Below, one piece after another: positions 1 through 6,719 of a stretch of 9,819 bases of DNA. Position numbers and translations under genes: made by a program. The notes beneath the pieces are model-generated. The model saw only the letters and a program-made list of their open reading frames with translations, was not told the origin of the DNA and did no database searches. The stretch covers positions 1 to 9,819 of the forward strand of contig JASBUM010000630.1 in assembly GCA_030147905.1 (NCBI GenBank). The letters are read 5' to 3'. Positions within the stretch are counted from its first letter, which is position 1; each line of letters starts with the position of its first letter. The stretch comes from Acidimangrovimonas sp. Lineage in GTDB: Bacteria > Pseudomonadota > Alphaproteobacteria > Rhodobacterales > Rhodobacteraceae.

Positions 1-1877
1 GCCTCGGCATCGGCCTTGGCATCATAGAGATCGACCGCCCGCCCGGCGCCGTGAACATCCTTCGGGCCGGTGCGCCCGACCCGCAATCCGGCAATCTGCA
101 CCCGCTGTTCGCCGGGCTCGCCTCCGGAAAACACCGGCCCGGCCTCGAACAGCGCAAGATCGGCGAAGCCGCGCGCCTGATTGCGCGCCGCAGCCTGCAG
201 CAGTCCCGGCAGCAGGTCGGGACGCATGTGGGTCATCTCCGACGAGATCGGATTATCGACGCGCAGCGCCTCGTCGCCGCCGCCGAAGGCGGCCGCCGCC
301 TCCTGCGAGATGAACGAATAGCTGACGCATTCGTTGTAGCCCAACGCCGCGATGGTGCGCCGGGCAAGGCGTTCACGCTGTTGCAGGGGCGTCAGGATCG
401 GCGCCGGAATGCCCGGCGCCGTCCGCGCCATCGGCCGCGCCTCGAGCCGGGTCAGCGAGGCGACGCGCGCCACTTCCTCGACCAGGTCGGCCTCGCCCAG
501 GACATCGGGGCGCCAGCTCGGCGGCACGGCCATGTCGCCTTCAAGCGTGAAGCCCAGCGCCTCGAGCGTGCGGCGCTGTTCGGCCTCGGCGATGGTCATG
601 CCTACCAACGACTGGACCCGGTCGGCATCCAGGCGGTAGCTGCGGCGCGTATCGGGCACCCGGCCATCCATCACCACCGTCGACGCCTCGCCCCCGCAAA
701 GGTCGAGGATCATCCGCGTTGCCGCCTCCAGCCCCGGCAGGGTGAATTCCGGATCGACCCCGCGTTCGAACCGATAGCGCGCGTCGGAATGGATACGCAG
801 GGCGCGGCCGGTCCGGGCAATGGCGATCGGGTCCCAATAGGCGCTTTCGAGGAAGACCTCGGTCGTCTCCCCGGTGCAGCCCGAATGCTCGCCCCCCATG
901 ATGCCCGCGATGGATTCGACCCCTTCCGCATCGGAGATCGCCATCATCCCGGGCGCAAGCCGGTAGGTCTTGCCGTCAAGCGCGAGAATCTCCTCGTCGC
1001 CCCCGGCAGCATGGATGCGCAGCGTGTCGCCCGCGATCTTGCTCGCATCGAAGACATGCAGCGGCCGGTTCTGGTCGAAGGTGAAGAAGTTGGTGATATC
1101 CACCAAAGCCGAAATCGGCCGCAATCCGATCGCACGCAACCGCGCCTGAAGCCAGTCGGGCGACGGCCCGTTGCGCAGACCGCGGATGACCCGGCCCGCG
1201 AACAGCGGACAGCCGCCCGTCTTCAGCGCATCGTCAATGCGCACCCGCACGGCCGCCTCGAAGCTGCCGGCGACGGCTGCCACGGCCTGCGGCTTCAGCC
1301 GGCCCAGACCGCGCGCGGCGAGGTCGCGCGCGACGCCTCGCACGCCCAGCGCATCGGGCCGGTTGGGCGTGATCTTGATATAGATCATCGGGTCGTTGAT
1401 GCCCTTCCAGTCGATGAAGCGCGCGCCCAGCGGCGCATCGGCGGGAAGATCGATGATCCCGTCGTGATCGTCCGAAATCAGCAGTTCCCGCTCGGAACAC
1501 AGCATCCCGTTCGATTCCACCCCCCGGATCACGCCGGGCTTCAGATCGACGCCGGTACCGGGGATATGCGTGCCCGGCGGTGCGAAGACCCCCACCAGCC
1601 CGGTGCGCGCATTCGGCGCGCCGCAAACCACCTGCACCTCCTCGCTGCGCCCGCCCGGACCCTCGGGATAGGTCTCCACCCGGCACAGCCGCAACCGGTC
1701 CGCGTCGGGGTGCCGGACCGCTTCGATCACGCGGCAGATGCGAAAGGCCCCGAGGCTGTCTTCGGGATTGACGACCTCTTCGACCTCAAGCCCGAGATCG
1801 GTGAGCGCATAGAGGATCTCCCCGAGCGTCGCCTCGGTTTCGAGATGGTCCTTGAGCCACGACAGGGTGAACTTCAT
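1..1877 (-). CDS. pheT: Phenylalanine--tRNA ligase beta subunit (3' end outside window)
   Basis: Beta chain of the cytoplasmic (alpha-beta)2 Phe-tRNA synthetase; it binds tRNA-Phe and edits mischarged Tyr-tRNA. The frame is open from the ATG at 1877 to the window edge, giving 625 residues. The family is usually about 800 long, so the end of the catalytic-like core and the C-terminal tRNA-anticodon-binding domain lie outside. Visible in order: the EMAP/OB tRNA-binding domain at about 39-150 (HPDADRLRLC at 57-66, GMLCSEREL at 124-132), the ITPNRPDALGVRG signature at 169-181, the B3/4 editing domain at about 215-385 (IAGIMGGEHSGC at 323-334), the B5 domain at about 400-475 (PSWRPD at 453-458, then DLVEEVARV), and the start of the core (DNPISSEMTHMRPDLLPGLL at 541-560). 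The start is supported by GAGGA at 1885-1889, seven bases upstream, and by the typical MKFTLSWL opening. pheT normally follows pheS directly; here 811 bp separate them. Confidence 0.97.
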   Translation of the reverse strand, partial: MKFTLSWLKDHLETEATLGEILYALTDLGLEVEEVVNPEDSLGAFRICRVIEAVRHPDADRLRLCRVETYPEGPGGRSEEVQVVCGAPNARTGLVGVFAPPGTHIPGTGVDLKPGVIRGVESNGMLCSERELLISDDHDGIIDLPADAPLGARFIDWKGINDPMIYIKITPNRPDALGVRGVARDLAARGLGRLKPQAVAAVAGSFEAAVRVRIDDALKTGGCPLFAGRVIRGLRNGPSPDWLQARLRAIGLRPISALVDITNFFTFDQNRPLHVFDASKIAGDTLRIHAAGGDEEILALDGKTYRLAPGMMAISDAEGVESIAGIMGGEHSGCTGETTEVFLESAYWDPIAIARTGRALRIHSDARYRFERGVDPEFTLPGLEAATRMILDLCGGEASTVVMDGRVPDTRRSYRLDADRVQSLVGMTIAEAEQRRTLEALGFTLEGDMAVPPSWRPDVLGEADLVEEVARVASLTRLEARPMARTAPGIPAPILTPLQQRERLARRTIAALGYNECVSYSFISQEAAAAFGGGDEALRVDNPISSEMTHMRPDLLPGLLQAAARNQARGFADLALFEAGPVFSGGEPGEQRVQIAGLRVGRTGPKDVHGAGRAVDLYDAKADAE

Positions 1878-2067
1878 CGCATCATCCTCGGAATTTCAGC
1901 GCGAGCGGCTTAGCGCAAAGCGGACGCGAGGGAAAGGCCCGCGCGACCGCCGCGCCCCGACGGCCGTCCGGCGCGACACGCAATCGCGGCGCGCGCGGGG
2001 ATCCCGCCCCGTTCCGTTCCGACCCGTCGCCATTTCGGCCGCGGAAACGAACAGTTGCCAATTCCGC

Positions 2068-2112
2068 GTCCAATATTAATTTTTTGGACCGTTGTTTCGT
2101 GTATAAGAACGG
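2068..2112. promoter_or_regulatory. AT-rich island with two inverted repeats in the pheS-pheT gap
   Basis: A short AT-rich tract stands out in very GC-rich surroundings. It holds a perfect 6-bp inverted repeat, GTCCAA (2068-2073) and TTGGAC (2084-2089), with a 10-base AT spacer. A second repeat follows, CCGTT (2089-2093) and AACGG (2108-2112), with a 14-base spacer. Inside the second is TATAAG (2102-2107), a fair -10 element on the plus strand. TTGGAC looks like a -35 box but lies only 12 bases from TATAAG, which is too close for sigma-70. The tract may be a promoter and operator for the plus-strand small ORF, for pheT (234 bp before its start, on the other strand), or for both. This reading is inference from base composition and symmetry. 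Confidence 0.4.
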
Positions 2113-2113
2113 C

Positions 2114-2437
2114 ATGGAGGATATGCTGGAAATCCCCAAGGATCGAAAGCGCGTCAACAGCGGGCTGGTCTCGGCGTTGATTGCCTTCACGTTCCTGGCC
2201 TTCCTCGCCTCGGGGCTTCATCCTGCTTCGGCGCCTTCAGCCCGGGCGATCCTCGCAACCGAGCGTGCCGCCCCGGTCAGCCCGGGCGCACTTCGGCTCG
2301 CCGCCTCATCCTTCCGGCTGCCGCTTCTCTGCCCGCGGTGTCTGGGCGCGACGCTGGGTGTAGTCGCGACAACCGGGCCGGGCACGACGACAGGCGTTGA
2401 CGGATCAACGGATCCGGGCCGGTCGATGACCCCATGA
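2114..2437 (+). CDS. Possible small single-helix membrane or secreted protein, unrecognised
   Basis: This is an open frame of 107 residues, on the strand opposite to pheS and pheT and lying in their gap. I do not recognise it. Residues 1-13 are charged (MEDMLEIPKDRKR). Then comes a hydrophobic stretch at about residues 16-33 (GLVSALIAFTFLAFLASG), which could be a membrane helix or an uncleaved signal anchor with the N-terminus inside. The rest is rich in Ala, Pro, Gly, Ser and Thr, with two cysteines in LCPRCLG, and has no domain I know. Third-position G/C is lower than in the neighbouring genes. There is no well-placed ribosome binding site: GGAGG at 2116-2120 is only two bases from a second in-frame ATG at 2123. 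TATAAG sits six bases before the ATG at 2114, so a leaderless transcript is possible. The hydrophobic N-terminal part looks more gene-like than the tail. It may not be a gene at all. Confidence 0.33.
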   Translation: MEDMLEIPKDRKRVNSGLVSALIAFTFLAFLASGLHPASAPSARAILATERAAPVSPGALRLAASSFRLPLLCPRCLGATLGVVATTGPGTTTGVDGSTDPGRSMTP

Positions 2438-2688
2438 TCGGGCCCGGCCCCGCCGCCGGCCCGCGGTCCCGAACGCGGTGAGTGTTGCCAGACCCGGCCC
2501 GCGAACGAGCCCCGCGGCCACCCGTAAAACCGGGCATTCCCGCTGCTGAGACGGGCCGGGCACCCTGCCCGCCCGGCGAAGGACAGGCGCCTGCGATCCG
2601 CTGCGCGCAGACCCCTCGCCCGTGCGGGCCTTGGCCCCGCCGCCCCCAACCCGGTGGCCCGGCCCCGGGTGCCCCACCTGTCCGTCGC
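2438..2688. other. GC-rich intergenic stretch after pheS, no supported gene
   Basis: No frame here has convincing coding character on either strand; the open frames that cross it are by-products of high GC. About 18 bases after the pheS stop (reading minus) there is a perfect 6-bp inverted repeat, ACCCGG (2649-2654) and CCGGGT (2665-2670). It has a 10-base loop and no T-run after it, so it is at best a weak terminator or an mRNA 3'-end stabiliser. Another GC repeat, CCGGGCC (2414-2420) and GGCCCGG (2441-2447), spans the end of the small plus-strand ORF. Neither is strong evidence in DNA this rich in G and C. Confidence 0.4.
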
Positions 2689-3762
2689 TCAGAGTCCGCC
2701 GTGCAGCGTGGGCACGTTCAGCGCCGCGAAACCGTAATGCCGCAGCCAGCGCAAATCGCTTTCGAAGAAGGCGCGCAGATCGGGGATGCCATATTTCAGC
2801 ATCGCGATCCGGTCGATTCCCATGCCGAAGGCAAAGCCCTGCCACTGGTCGGGATCGACCCCGGCGGCGCGCAGGACCTTCGGATGCACCATGCCCGAAC
2901 CCAGGACTTCCATCCAGCCGTCGCCCTCGCCGATCCGCAACTGTCCGTCGATCCACGAACACTGGATGTCGACCTCCGCCGAGGGTTCGGTGAAGGGAAA
3001 GTGCGAGGCCCGGAACCGGGTCCGCACCGCCGTGCCGAAATAGGCCGAGAAGAATTCCTCGAGCACCCATTTGAGATTGGCCATCGACAGATCCCGGTCG
3101 ATGGCGAGCCCCTCCACCTGGTGGAACATCGGCGTGTGGGTCTGATCCATGTCCATGCGGTAGACGCGCCCGGGCGCGATGACGCGGATCGGCGCTCCCT
3201 GCGCGGTCATCGCGCGGATCTGCACCGGACTGGTGTGGGTGCGCAGCACGTGGGGCGGGCGATCGGCGCCTTCGGGCAGGGCCATGAAGAAGGTGTCGTG
3301 TTCTTGCCGCGCGGGATGTTCGGGCGGGATGTTGAGGGCATCGAAATTGTACCAGTCGGTCTCGATCTGCGGCCCCTCGGCCACCGCAAAGCCCATGTCG
3401 GCGAAGATCGCGGTCAGTTCCTCGGTGACCTGGCTGACCGGATGGATGGTTCCCGCCGGACGCGGCCGGCCCGGCAGGGTGACATCGAGCCATTCCTCCC
3501 GCAGCCGGGCGTCGAGCGCGGCATCCACGAGCGCGGCCTTGCGGGCGCGCAGCGCGGCATCCACCTCATCCTTGAGCGCGTTGAGCGCAGGACCGGCAAC
3601 CTGGCGTTCCTCGGCGCTCATGCGGCCCAGTTCGCGCATCTTCAGGCTGATCTCGCCCTTCTTGCCAAGCGCCGCCAGACGCAGCGCCTCAAGCGCCGCC
3701 TCATCATCGGCCCCAGCGACGCCTGCCAGGTATTTCGCTCTCAACTCGCTCAGCGCGTCCAT
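2689..3762 (-). CDS. pheS: Phenylalanine--tRNA ligase alpha subunit
   Basis: Catalytic alpha chain of the class II Phe-tRNA synthetase; it activates phenylalanine with ATP and transfers it to tRNA-Phe together with PheT. At 357 residues it has the full family length. Residues 1-90 form the N-terminal coiled-coil tRNA-binding arm (rich in Ala, Glu, Arg; LGKKGEIS at 32-39). The catalytic core follows: [10 protein letters not shown] at 107-116, [10 protein letters not shown] at 176-185, [20 protein letters not shown] at 198-217 (motif 2 region), FPFTEPSAE at 255-263, and [20 protein letters not shown] at 309-328 (motif 3). The start at 3762 is fixed by GGAGG five bases upstream; the frame stays open further upstream but that part has no homology-like features. 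It lies behind the terminator that follows rplT, so it probably has its own promoter between 3763 and 3914. Confidence 0.98.
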   Translation of the reverse strand: MDALSELRAKYLAGVAGADDEAALEALRLAALGKKGEISLKMRELGRMSAEERQVAGPALNALKDEVDAALRARKAALVDAALDARLREEWLDVTLPGRPRPAGTIHPVSQVTEELTAIFADMGFAVAEGPQIETDWYNFDALNIPPEHPARQEHDTFFMALPEGADRPPHVLRTHTSPVQIRAMTAQGAPIRVIAPGRVYRMDMDQTHTPMFHQVEGLAIDRDLSMANLKWVLEEFFSAYFGTAVRTRFRASHFPFTEPSAEVDIQCSWIDGQLRIGEGDGWMEVLGSGMVHPKVLRAAGVDPDQWQGFAFGMGIDRIAMLKYGIPDLRAFFESDLRWLRHYGFAALNVPTLHGGL

Positions 3763-3794
3763 GCGATCCTCCGCAATTGCCGCGCCCGTGCTAG

Positions 3795-3854
3795 CGGCGG
3801 CAGACGGCGATTGCAAGCCGCCGGGGCGCCGCGCGAAGCGGCGGTCTCCGCCGC
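3795..3854 (-). promoter_or_regulatory. Two GC hairpins in the pheS leader
   Basis: Between the terminator and pheS there are two perfect 7-bp inverted repeats. One is CGGCGGC (3795-3801) with GCCGCCG (3817-3823) and a 15-base loop. The other is GCGGCGG (3838-3844) with CCGCCGC (3848-3854) and a 3-base loop. On the minus-strand transcript they would lie roughly 35-90 bases before the pheS ATG. Neither is followed by a T-run, and no Phe-rich short peptide precedes them, so enterobacterial-type attenuation is not supported. They may be chance in GC-rich DNA or a structured leader. Confidence 0.25.
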
Positions 3855-3914
3855 GCATTCTCCGACACCGCGCCGCCGCGGCCCGGCCCACGCCCCCCGC
3901 GCCACCGTCACCGC

Positions 3915-3948
3915 AAAGAAAACCCCGCCGCGGCGATGCCGGGCGGGG
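3915..3948 (-). terminator. Rho-independent terminator after rplT
   Basis: On the minus strand CCCCGCC (3948-3942) pairs perfectly with GGCGGGG (3929-3923) across a 12-base loop. It is followed directly by TTTTCTTT (3922-3915). A GC stem with a T-run, about 55 bases after the rplT stop, is a classic intrinsic terminator. It closes the rpmI-rplT unit and separates it from pheS. Confidence 0.88.
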
Positions 3949-4003
3949 ATCTTGCCATATCTAGCGGTGCGCCGCTCGGGCGTACCGTCCGGATCAAGCC
4001 GGT

Positions 4004-4369
4004 TCAGGCGGCGACGGCGGCCTTGGCCTGGTCGACCAGCGCACCGAAGGCCTCGGGTTCGTTCACGGCCAGATCGGCCAGCACCTTGCGGTCGACCTCG
4101 ATCCCGGCCTTGGTCAGCGCATGGACGAAGCGCGAATAGGTCAGTTCGGGGTCATGGGCGCGCACCCCGGCGTTGATCCGCTGGATCCACAGCGCACGGA
4201 AATTGCGCTTGCGGGCCTTGCGGTCGCGGGTGGCATATTGGTTGGCCTTGTCGACCGCCTGGGTCGCGGTGCGGAAATTGCGGCTGCGGTTGCCGTAATA
4301 CCCCTTGGCCTTGTCGAGAACCTTCTTGTGGGCGGCGTGGGTGACCTTGCCCGATTTGACGCGTGCCAT
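4004..4369 (-). CDS. rplT: 50S ribosomal protein L20
   Basis: Large-subunit ribosomal protein that binds 23S rRNA early in assembly. The 121 residues match the usual L20 length. The sequence opens [20 protein letters not shown], followed by [15 protein letters not shown], an [19 protein letters not shown] stretch at about 51-69, and [20 protein letters not shown] near 76-95, all L20 hallmarks. GGAGA seven bases before the ATG supports the start. It lies 12 bases after rpmI in the same orientation, so the two are co-transcribed. In several bacteria L20 represses its own operon by binding the leader or intergenic RNA; nothing here lets me confirm that site. infC, often the first gene of this operon elsewhere, is not in front of rpmI here. 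Confidence 0.98.
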   Translation of the reverse strand: MARVKSGKVTHAAHKKVLDKAKGYYGNRSRNFRTATQAVDKANQYATRDRKARKRNFRALWIQRINAGVRAHDPELTYSRFVHALTKAGIEVDRKVLADLAVNEPEAFGALVDQAKAAVAA

Positions 4370-4381
4370 CTTGCTGTCTCC

Positions 4382-4582
4382 TTACCGGTCGTAGGGCATG
4401 TATTTCTTGACGATGCGGGCATCGGGTTCGGACAGAACCATCGTGCCGCGCGCGTCGCGGATGAATTTCGTCGTCCGCTTGATCATGCCGTGGCGCTTGC
4501 CGGCGGCGGCTGATTTCACCTTGCCGCTTGCGGTCATGGAGAAGCGCTTCTTGGCGCTCGACTTCGTTTTCATCTTGGGCAT
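4382..4582 (-). CDS. rpmI: 50S ribosomal protein L35
   Basis: Small, very basic large-subunit ribosomal protein. It has 66 residues, the standard length, and opens [34 protein letters not shown] at 28-47 and the ending VKKYMPYDR are typical of alphaproteobacterial L35. Two ATGs, at 4588 and 4582, compete for the start. The GGAGA ribosome binding site ends five bases before 4582 but runs into the ATG at 4588, so 4582 is chosen. It is the first gene of the rpmI-rplT unit. Confidence 0.97.
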   Translation of the reverse strand: MPKMKTKSSAKKRFSMTASGKVKSAAAGKRHGMIKRTTKFIRDARGTMVLSEPDARIVKKYMPYDR

Positions 4583-4657
4583 TTCCATCTCCTTCGAGCG
4601 GTTCGGGCGCGACTCGGCATGCCACCTCGGCCGGCCGCGCGGAGGTTCGAGATGCGC

Positions 4658-4686
4658 CGTATAGGCGAGCCCGCGCCCGCTGGCAA
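4658..4686 (-). promoter_or_regulatory. Sigma-70-like promoter for rpmI-rplT
   Basis: On the minus strand TTGCCA (4686-4681) and TATACG (4663-4658) are separated by exactly 17 bases. Each box matches the housekeeping consensus at four positions. Transcription would begin near 4650 and leave a leader of about 70 bases before rpmI, long enough for regulatory RNA structure. No alternative promoter nearby looks as good. Confidence 0.6.
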
Positions 4687-4751
4687 GCCCCAACCGACCA
4701 CCCGGGGGACCCTGGCGCGGCCGGGCGGCGGCGGCGGGTCCCGCCACGGCG

Positions 4752-4976
4752 TCAGTTGAAGACATGCGCCAGCAGGCGGATGACCGCGGCCGGGACATCG
4801 CGTGGCCCATAGCCGCCGGGATGGATCCGCTCTGCATAGACCACCGAGGCGACCGCGATCAGCCCCAGAACCAGCGCCAACCACGGCCGGTGCCGTTCCA
4901 CGTTGGCGGCGAGGAAAGACAGCAGCGCGAGACCGCCCAGAACCAGCCCGCCGACGAAGAACAGATCTGCCGCCAT
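4752..4976 (-). CDS. Small two-helix membrane protein, function unknown
   Basis: Encodes 74 residues from the ATG at 4976. Two hydrophobic segments, about 5-24 ([20 protein letters not shown]) and 33-48 ([16 protein letters not shown]), are joined by a short basic link (ERHR). The C-terminal motif [11 protein letters not shown] at 52-62 is followed by an amphipathic end. The layout, with a PGGY-x3-D-[VI]-P type tail, resembles small uncharacterised inner-membrane proteins that I recall from other Rhodobacteraceae near pyk and rpmI, but I cannot name a function. The start is uncertain. The frame stays open upstream to a GTG at 5099, which would add 41 residues of low-complexity, charged sequence. 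The ribosome binding site before 4976 is weak. It lies between pyk (165 bases away) and rpmI (169 bases away) in the same direction. Confidence 0.65.
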   Translation of the reverse strand: MAADLFFVGGLVLGGLALLSFLAANVERHRPWLALVLGLIAVASVVYAERIHPGGYGPRDVPAAVIRLLAHVFN

Positions 4977-5141
4977 GGAACTCGCCGCCCCCTTCGCCGC
5001 CCATTCGCCGCCCAATTCGTCGGACGTATCCGCAGGCCCGGCCCGCGCCCTTTCCCGCACCGCCAGCCCCGCCGGGGAGATGGCGAAGCCGACCCGCACG
5101 CGCCCCCGCCCGTCCGGGGCCGAAGCGCGGCAGGGCGCAGG

Positions 5142-6587
5142 TTATTCGGGCTCGGACCGATAAATCAAGCGCTCCTGGCACGGCGCCACCCGCAGGATAT
5201 TGGTCGTTCCCGGAACGTTGAACGGCACGCCCGCCGTCACGACGATCTGGTCGCTCTCGGTGGCGAAGCCGTATTTCAGCGCCGCACGCACCGCCGAGAT
5301 CACCGCGCCCTTGAAGCGGAACTGCTCGTCGGTGATCACGCAGTGGGTCCCCCAGGTCAGGCACAGCCGCCGTGCGGTCCGGGTCAGCGGCGTCAGCGCC
5401 ACGATCGGCACGCGCGGGCGCTCGCGCGCGACCAGCGACACGGTGGTGCCAGACTGGCTGAAGCAGCAGATCGCCTTGATGTTGGTGGTCTCCGCCACCT
5501 GCCGGGCGGAAACCACGATCGCATCCGCCACCGTATTGAGGTCGGCGCGACGCGAACTCTCGATCACCTCGCGATAGGTCGGGTCCCGCTCGACCGAGAT
5601 CGCGACGTTGTCCATCGTGCGCACGGCCTGCACCGGATATTGACCGGCGGCGCTTTCGGCCGACAGCATCACCGCATCCGCGCCCTCGTAGATCGCGGTG
5701 GCGACGTCGGACACCTCCGCCCGGGTCGGCATCGGGCTTTCGATCATGCTTTCCAGCATCTGGGTCGCCACGATCACCGGGCGCGCCTCGCTCCGGCACA
5801 GCCGGATCAGCCGCTTCTGGATCGGCGGCACCGCCTGCACGGGCATTTCCACGCCAAGATCGCCGCGCGCCACCATGATCCCGTCGGACACCGCAAGGAT
5901 CTCGGGAAAGGCCTTCACCGCGGCCGGCTTCTCGATCTTCGACATGATCGCCGCACGGCCGCGCACCAGCTCGCGCGCCTCGCGCACATCCTCGGCGCGC
6001 TGCACGAAGCTCAGCGCCAGCCAGTCCACCCCCAGTTCGCAGGCGAACTCCAGATCGTCGCGATCCTTTTCCGACAGCGCCGCCAGCGGCAGGACGACAT
6101 CGGGCACGTTGACGCCCTTGCGGTCCGAGATGGTGCCGCCCACCTCGACGGTGCATTCGGCGAAGTCGTCGCCGCAACGTTCCACCCGGAGACGGATCTT
6201 GCCATCGTTGACCAGCAGCGACGCCTGCGGCTCCAGCGCGGCGAAGATCTCGGGATGCGGCAGGCAGACGCGCGTGGCGTCTCCCTCGGCCGGATCGAGG
6301 TCGAGGCGGAAGGCGGCGCCCGCTTCCAGTTCGGCCGCACCTTCGGCGAAGCGCCCGACCCTCAACTTCGGCCCCTGCAGGTCGGCCAGGATGGCGATCG
6401 GGCGTTCGGTCTCCGCCTCGATGCGGCGGATGATCGCGTGGCGCGCGGCGATGTCGTCCTGACTGCCGTGGCTCATGTTCAGCCGGAACACGTCAGCGCC
6501 GGCCTCGAACAGGGCGCGGATGGTTTCGTAATCGCTCGAAGCCGGCCCGAGCGTCGCCACGATCTTCACGTTTCGAAGGCGTCTCAT
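5142..6587 (-). CDS. pyk: Pyruvate kinase
   Basis: Converts phosphoenolpyruvate and ADP to pyruvate and ATP at the end of glycolysis, in the cytosol. At 481 residues it has full family length. Visible motifs: KIVATLGPAS at 8-17, FRLNMSHG at 34-41 (substrate-binding Arg, Asn, Ser), ADLQGPKLRVG at 68-78, VNDGKIRL at 126-133, GVNVPDVVLPLAALSEKD at 158-175 (B-domain return), SKIEKP at 216-221 with catalytic Lys217 and metal-ligand Glu219, GIMVARGDLGVEMP at 236-249 with metal-ligand Asp243, and the signature ATQMLESMIESPMPTRAEVS at 274-293. GADAVMLSAESAAGQYP at 302-318 follows. The C-terminal alpha/beta domain is complete. The ATG at 6587 is chosen because the family's N-terminus begins just there; the frame stays open far upstream without pyruvate-kinase sequence. 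It is divergent from the FGase gene. Confidence 0.98.
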   Translation of the reverse strand: MRRLRNVKIVATLGPASSDYETIRALFEAGADVFRLNMSHGSQDDIAARHAIIRRIEAETERPIAILADLQGPKLRVGRFAEGAAELEAGAAFRLDLDPAEGDATRVCLPHPEIFAALEPQASLLVNDGKIRLRVERCGDDFAECTVEVGGTISDRKGVNVPDVVLPLAALSEKDRDDLEFACELGVDWLALSFVQRAEDVREARELVRGRAAIMSKIEKPAAVKAFPEILAVSDGIMVARGDLGVEMPVQAVPPIQKRLIRLCRSEARPVIVATQMLESMIESPMPTRAEVSDVATAIYEGADAVMLSAESAAGQYPVQAVRTMDNVAISVERDPTYREVIESSRRADLNTVADAIVVSARQVAETTNIKAICCFSQSGTTVSLVARERPRVPIVALTPLTRTARRLCLTWGTHCVITDEQFRFKGAVISAVRAALKYGFATESDQIVVTAGVPFNVPGTTNILRVAPCQERLIYRSEPE

Positions 6588-6719
6588 AATGCCTGTCGTC
6601 CTTGTCTGTGCGTCAATGTCGTGGTGGGCCGGCGCCTGTATGGCCGAAAAGCCCGCGCGGGGCAACTGGCGCCGCGGCCCCGATCGCTTTAAAGGAAGAC
6701 ACGCACGAAGAGGTGAGGA
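6588..6719. promoter_or_regulatory. Divergent promoter region between pyk and the FGase operon
   Basis: This 132-bp gap must hold promoters for both directions. For pyk (minus), TTGCCC (6665-6660) and CATACA (6642-6637) are spaced by 17 bases, but the -10 box is poor. For the plus strand, TTTAAA (6689-6694) is a possible -10 without a clear -35. AGGTGAGGA directly before the ATG at 6720 serves as the ribosome binding site. No operator symmetry stands out. Confidence 0.3.

Noticed and set aside
51..1913. Long plus-strand open frame of 620 codons opposite pheT
   Set aside because: It is antisense to a clear pheT sequence with many family motifs. Its translation is Arg/Ala/His-rich with no domain, as expected from GC-rich antisense frames.
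2218..2649. Minus-strand 143-codon frame in the pheS-pheT gap
   Set aside because: It has Arg/Gly/Pro/Ala-rich low-complexity content, no hydrophobic or domain pattern, and no well-placed ribosome binding site.
3763..3975. Phe-rich leader peptide for attenuation of pheS
   Set aside because: The short minus-strand frame starting near 3954 reads [16 protein letters not shown] with one Phe only, and it runs through the rplT terminator itself.
2482..4176. Plus-strand open frame of 564 codons opposite pheS and part of rplT
   Set aside because: It is antisense to two certain genes and crosses the terminator; its composition is that of a GC artefact.
4764..6692. Plus-strand open frame of 642 codons opposite pyk
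   Set aside because: It mirrors the pyruvate kinase gene, is rich in His, Arg, Asp and Gln, and shows no recognisable domain.
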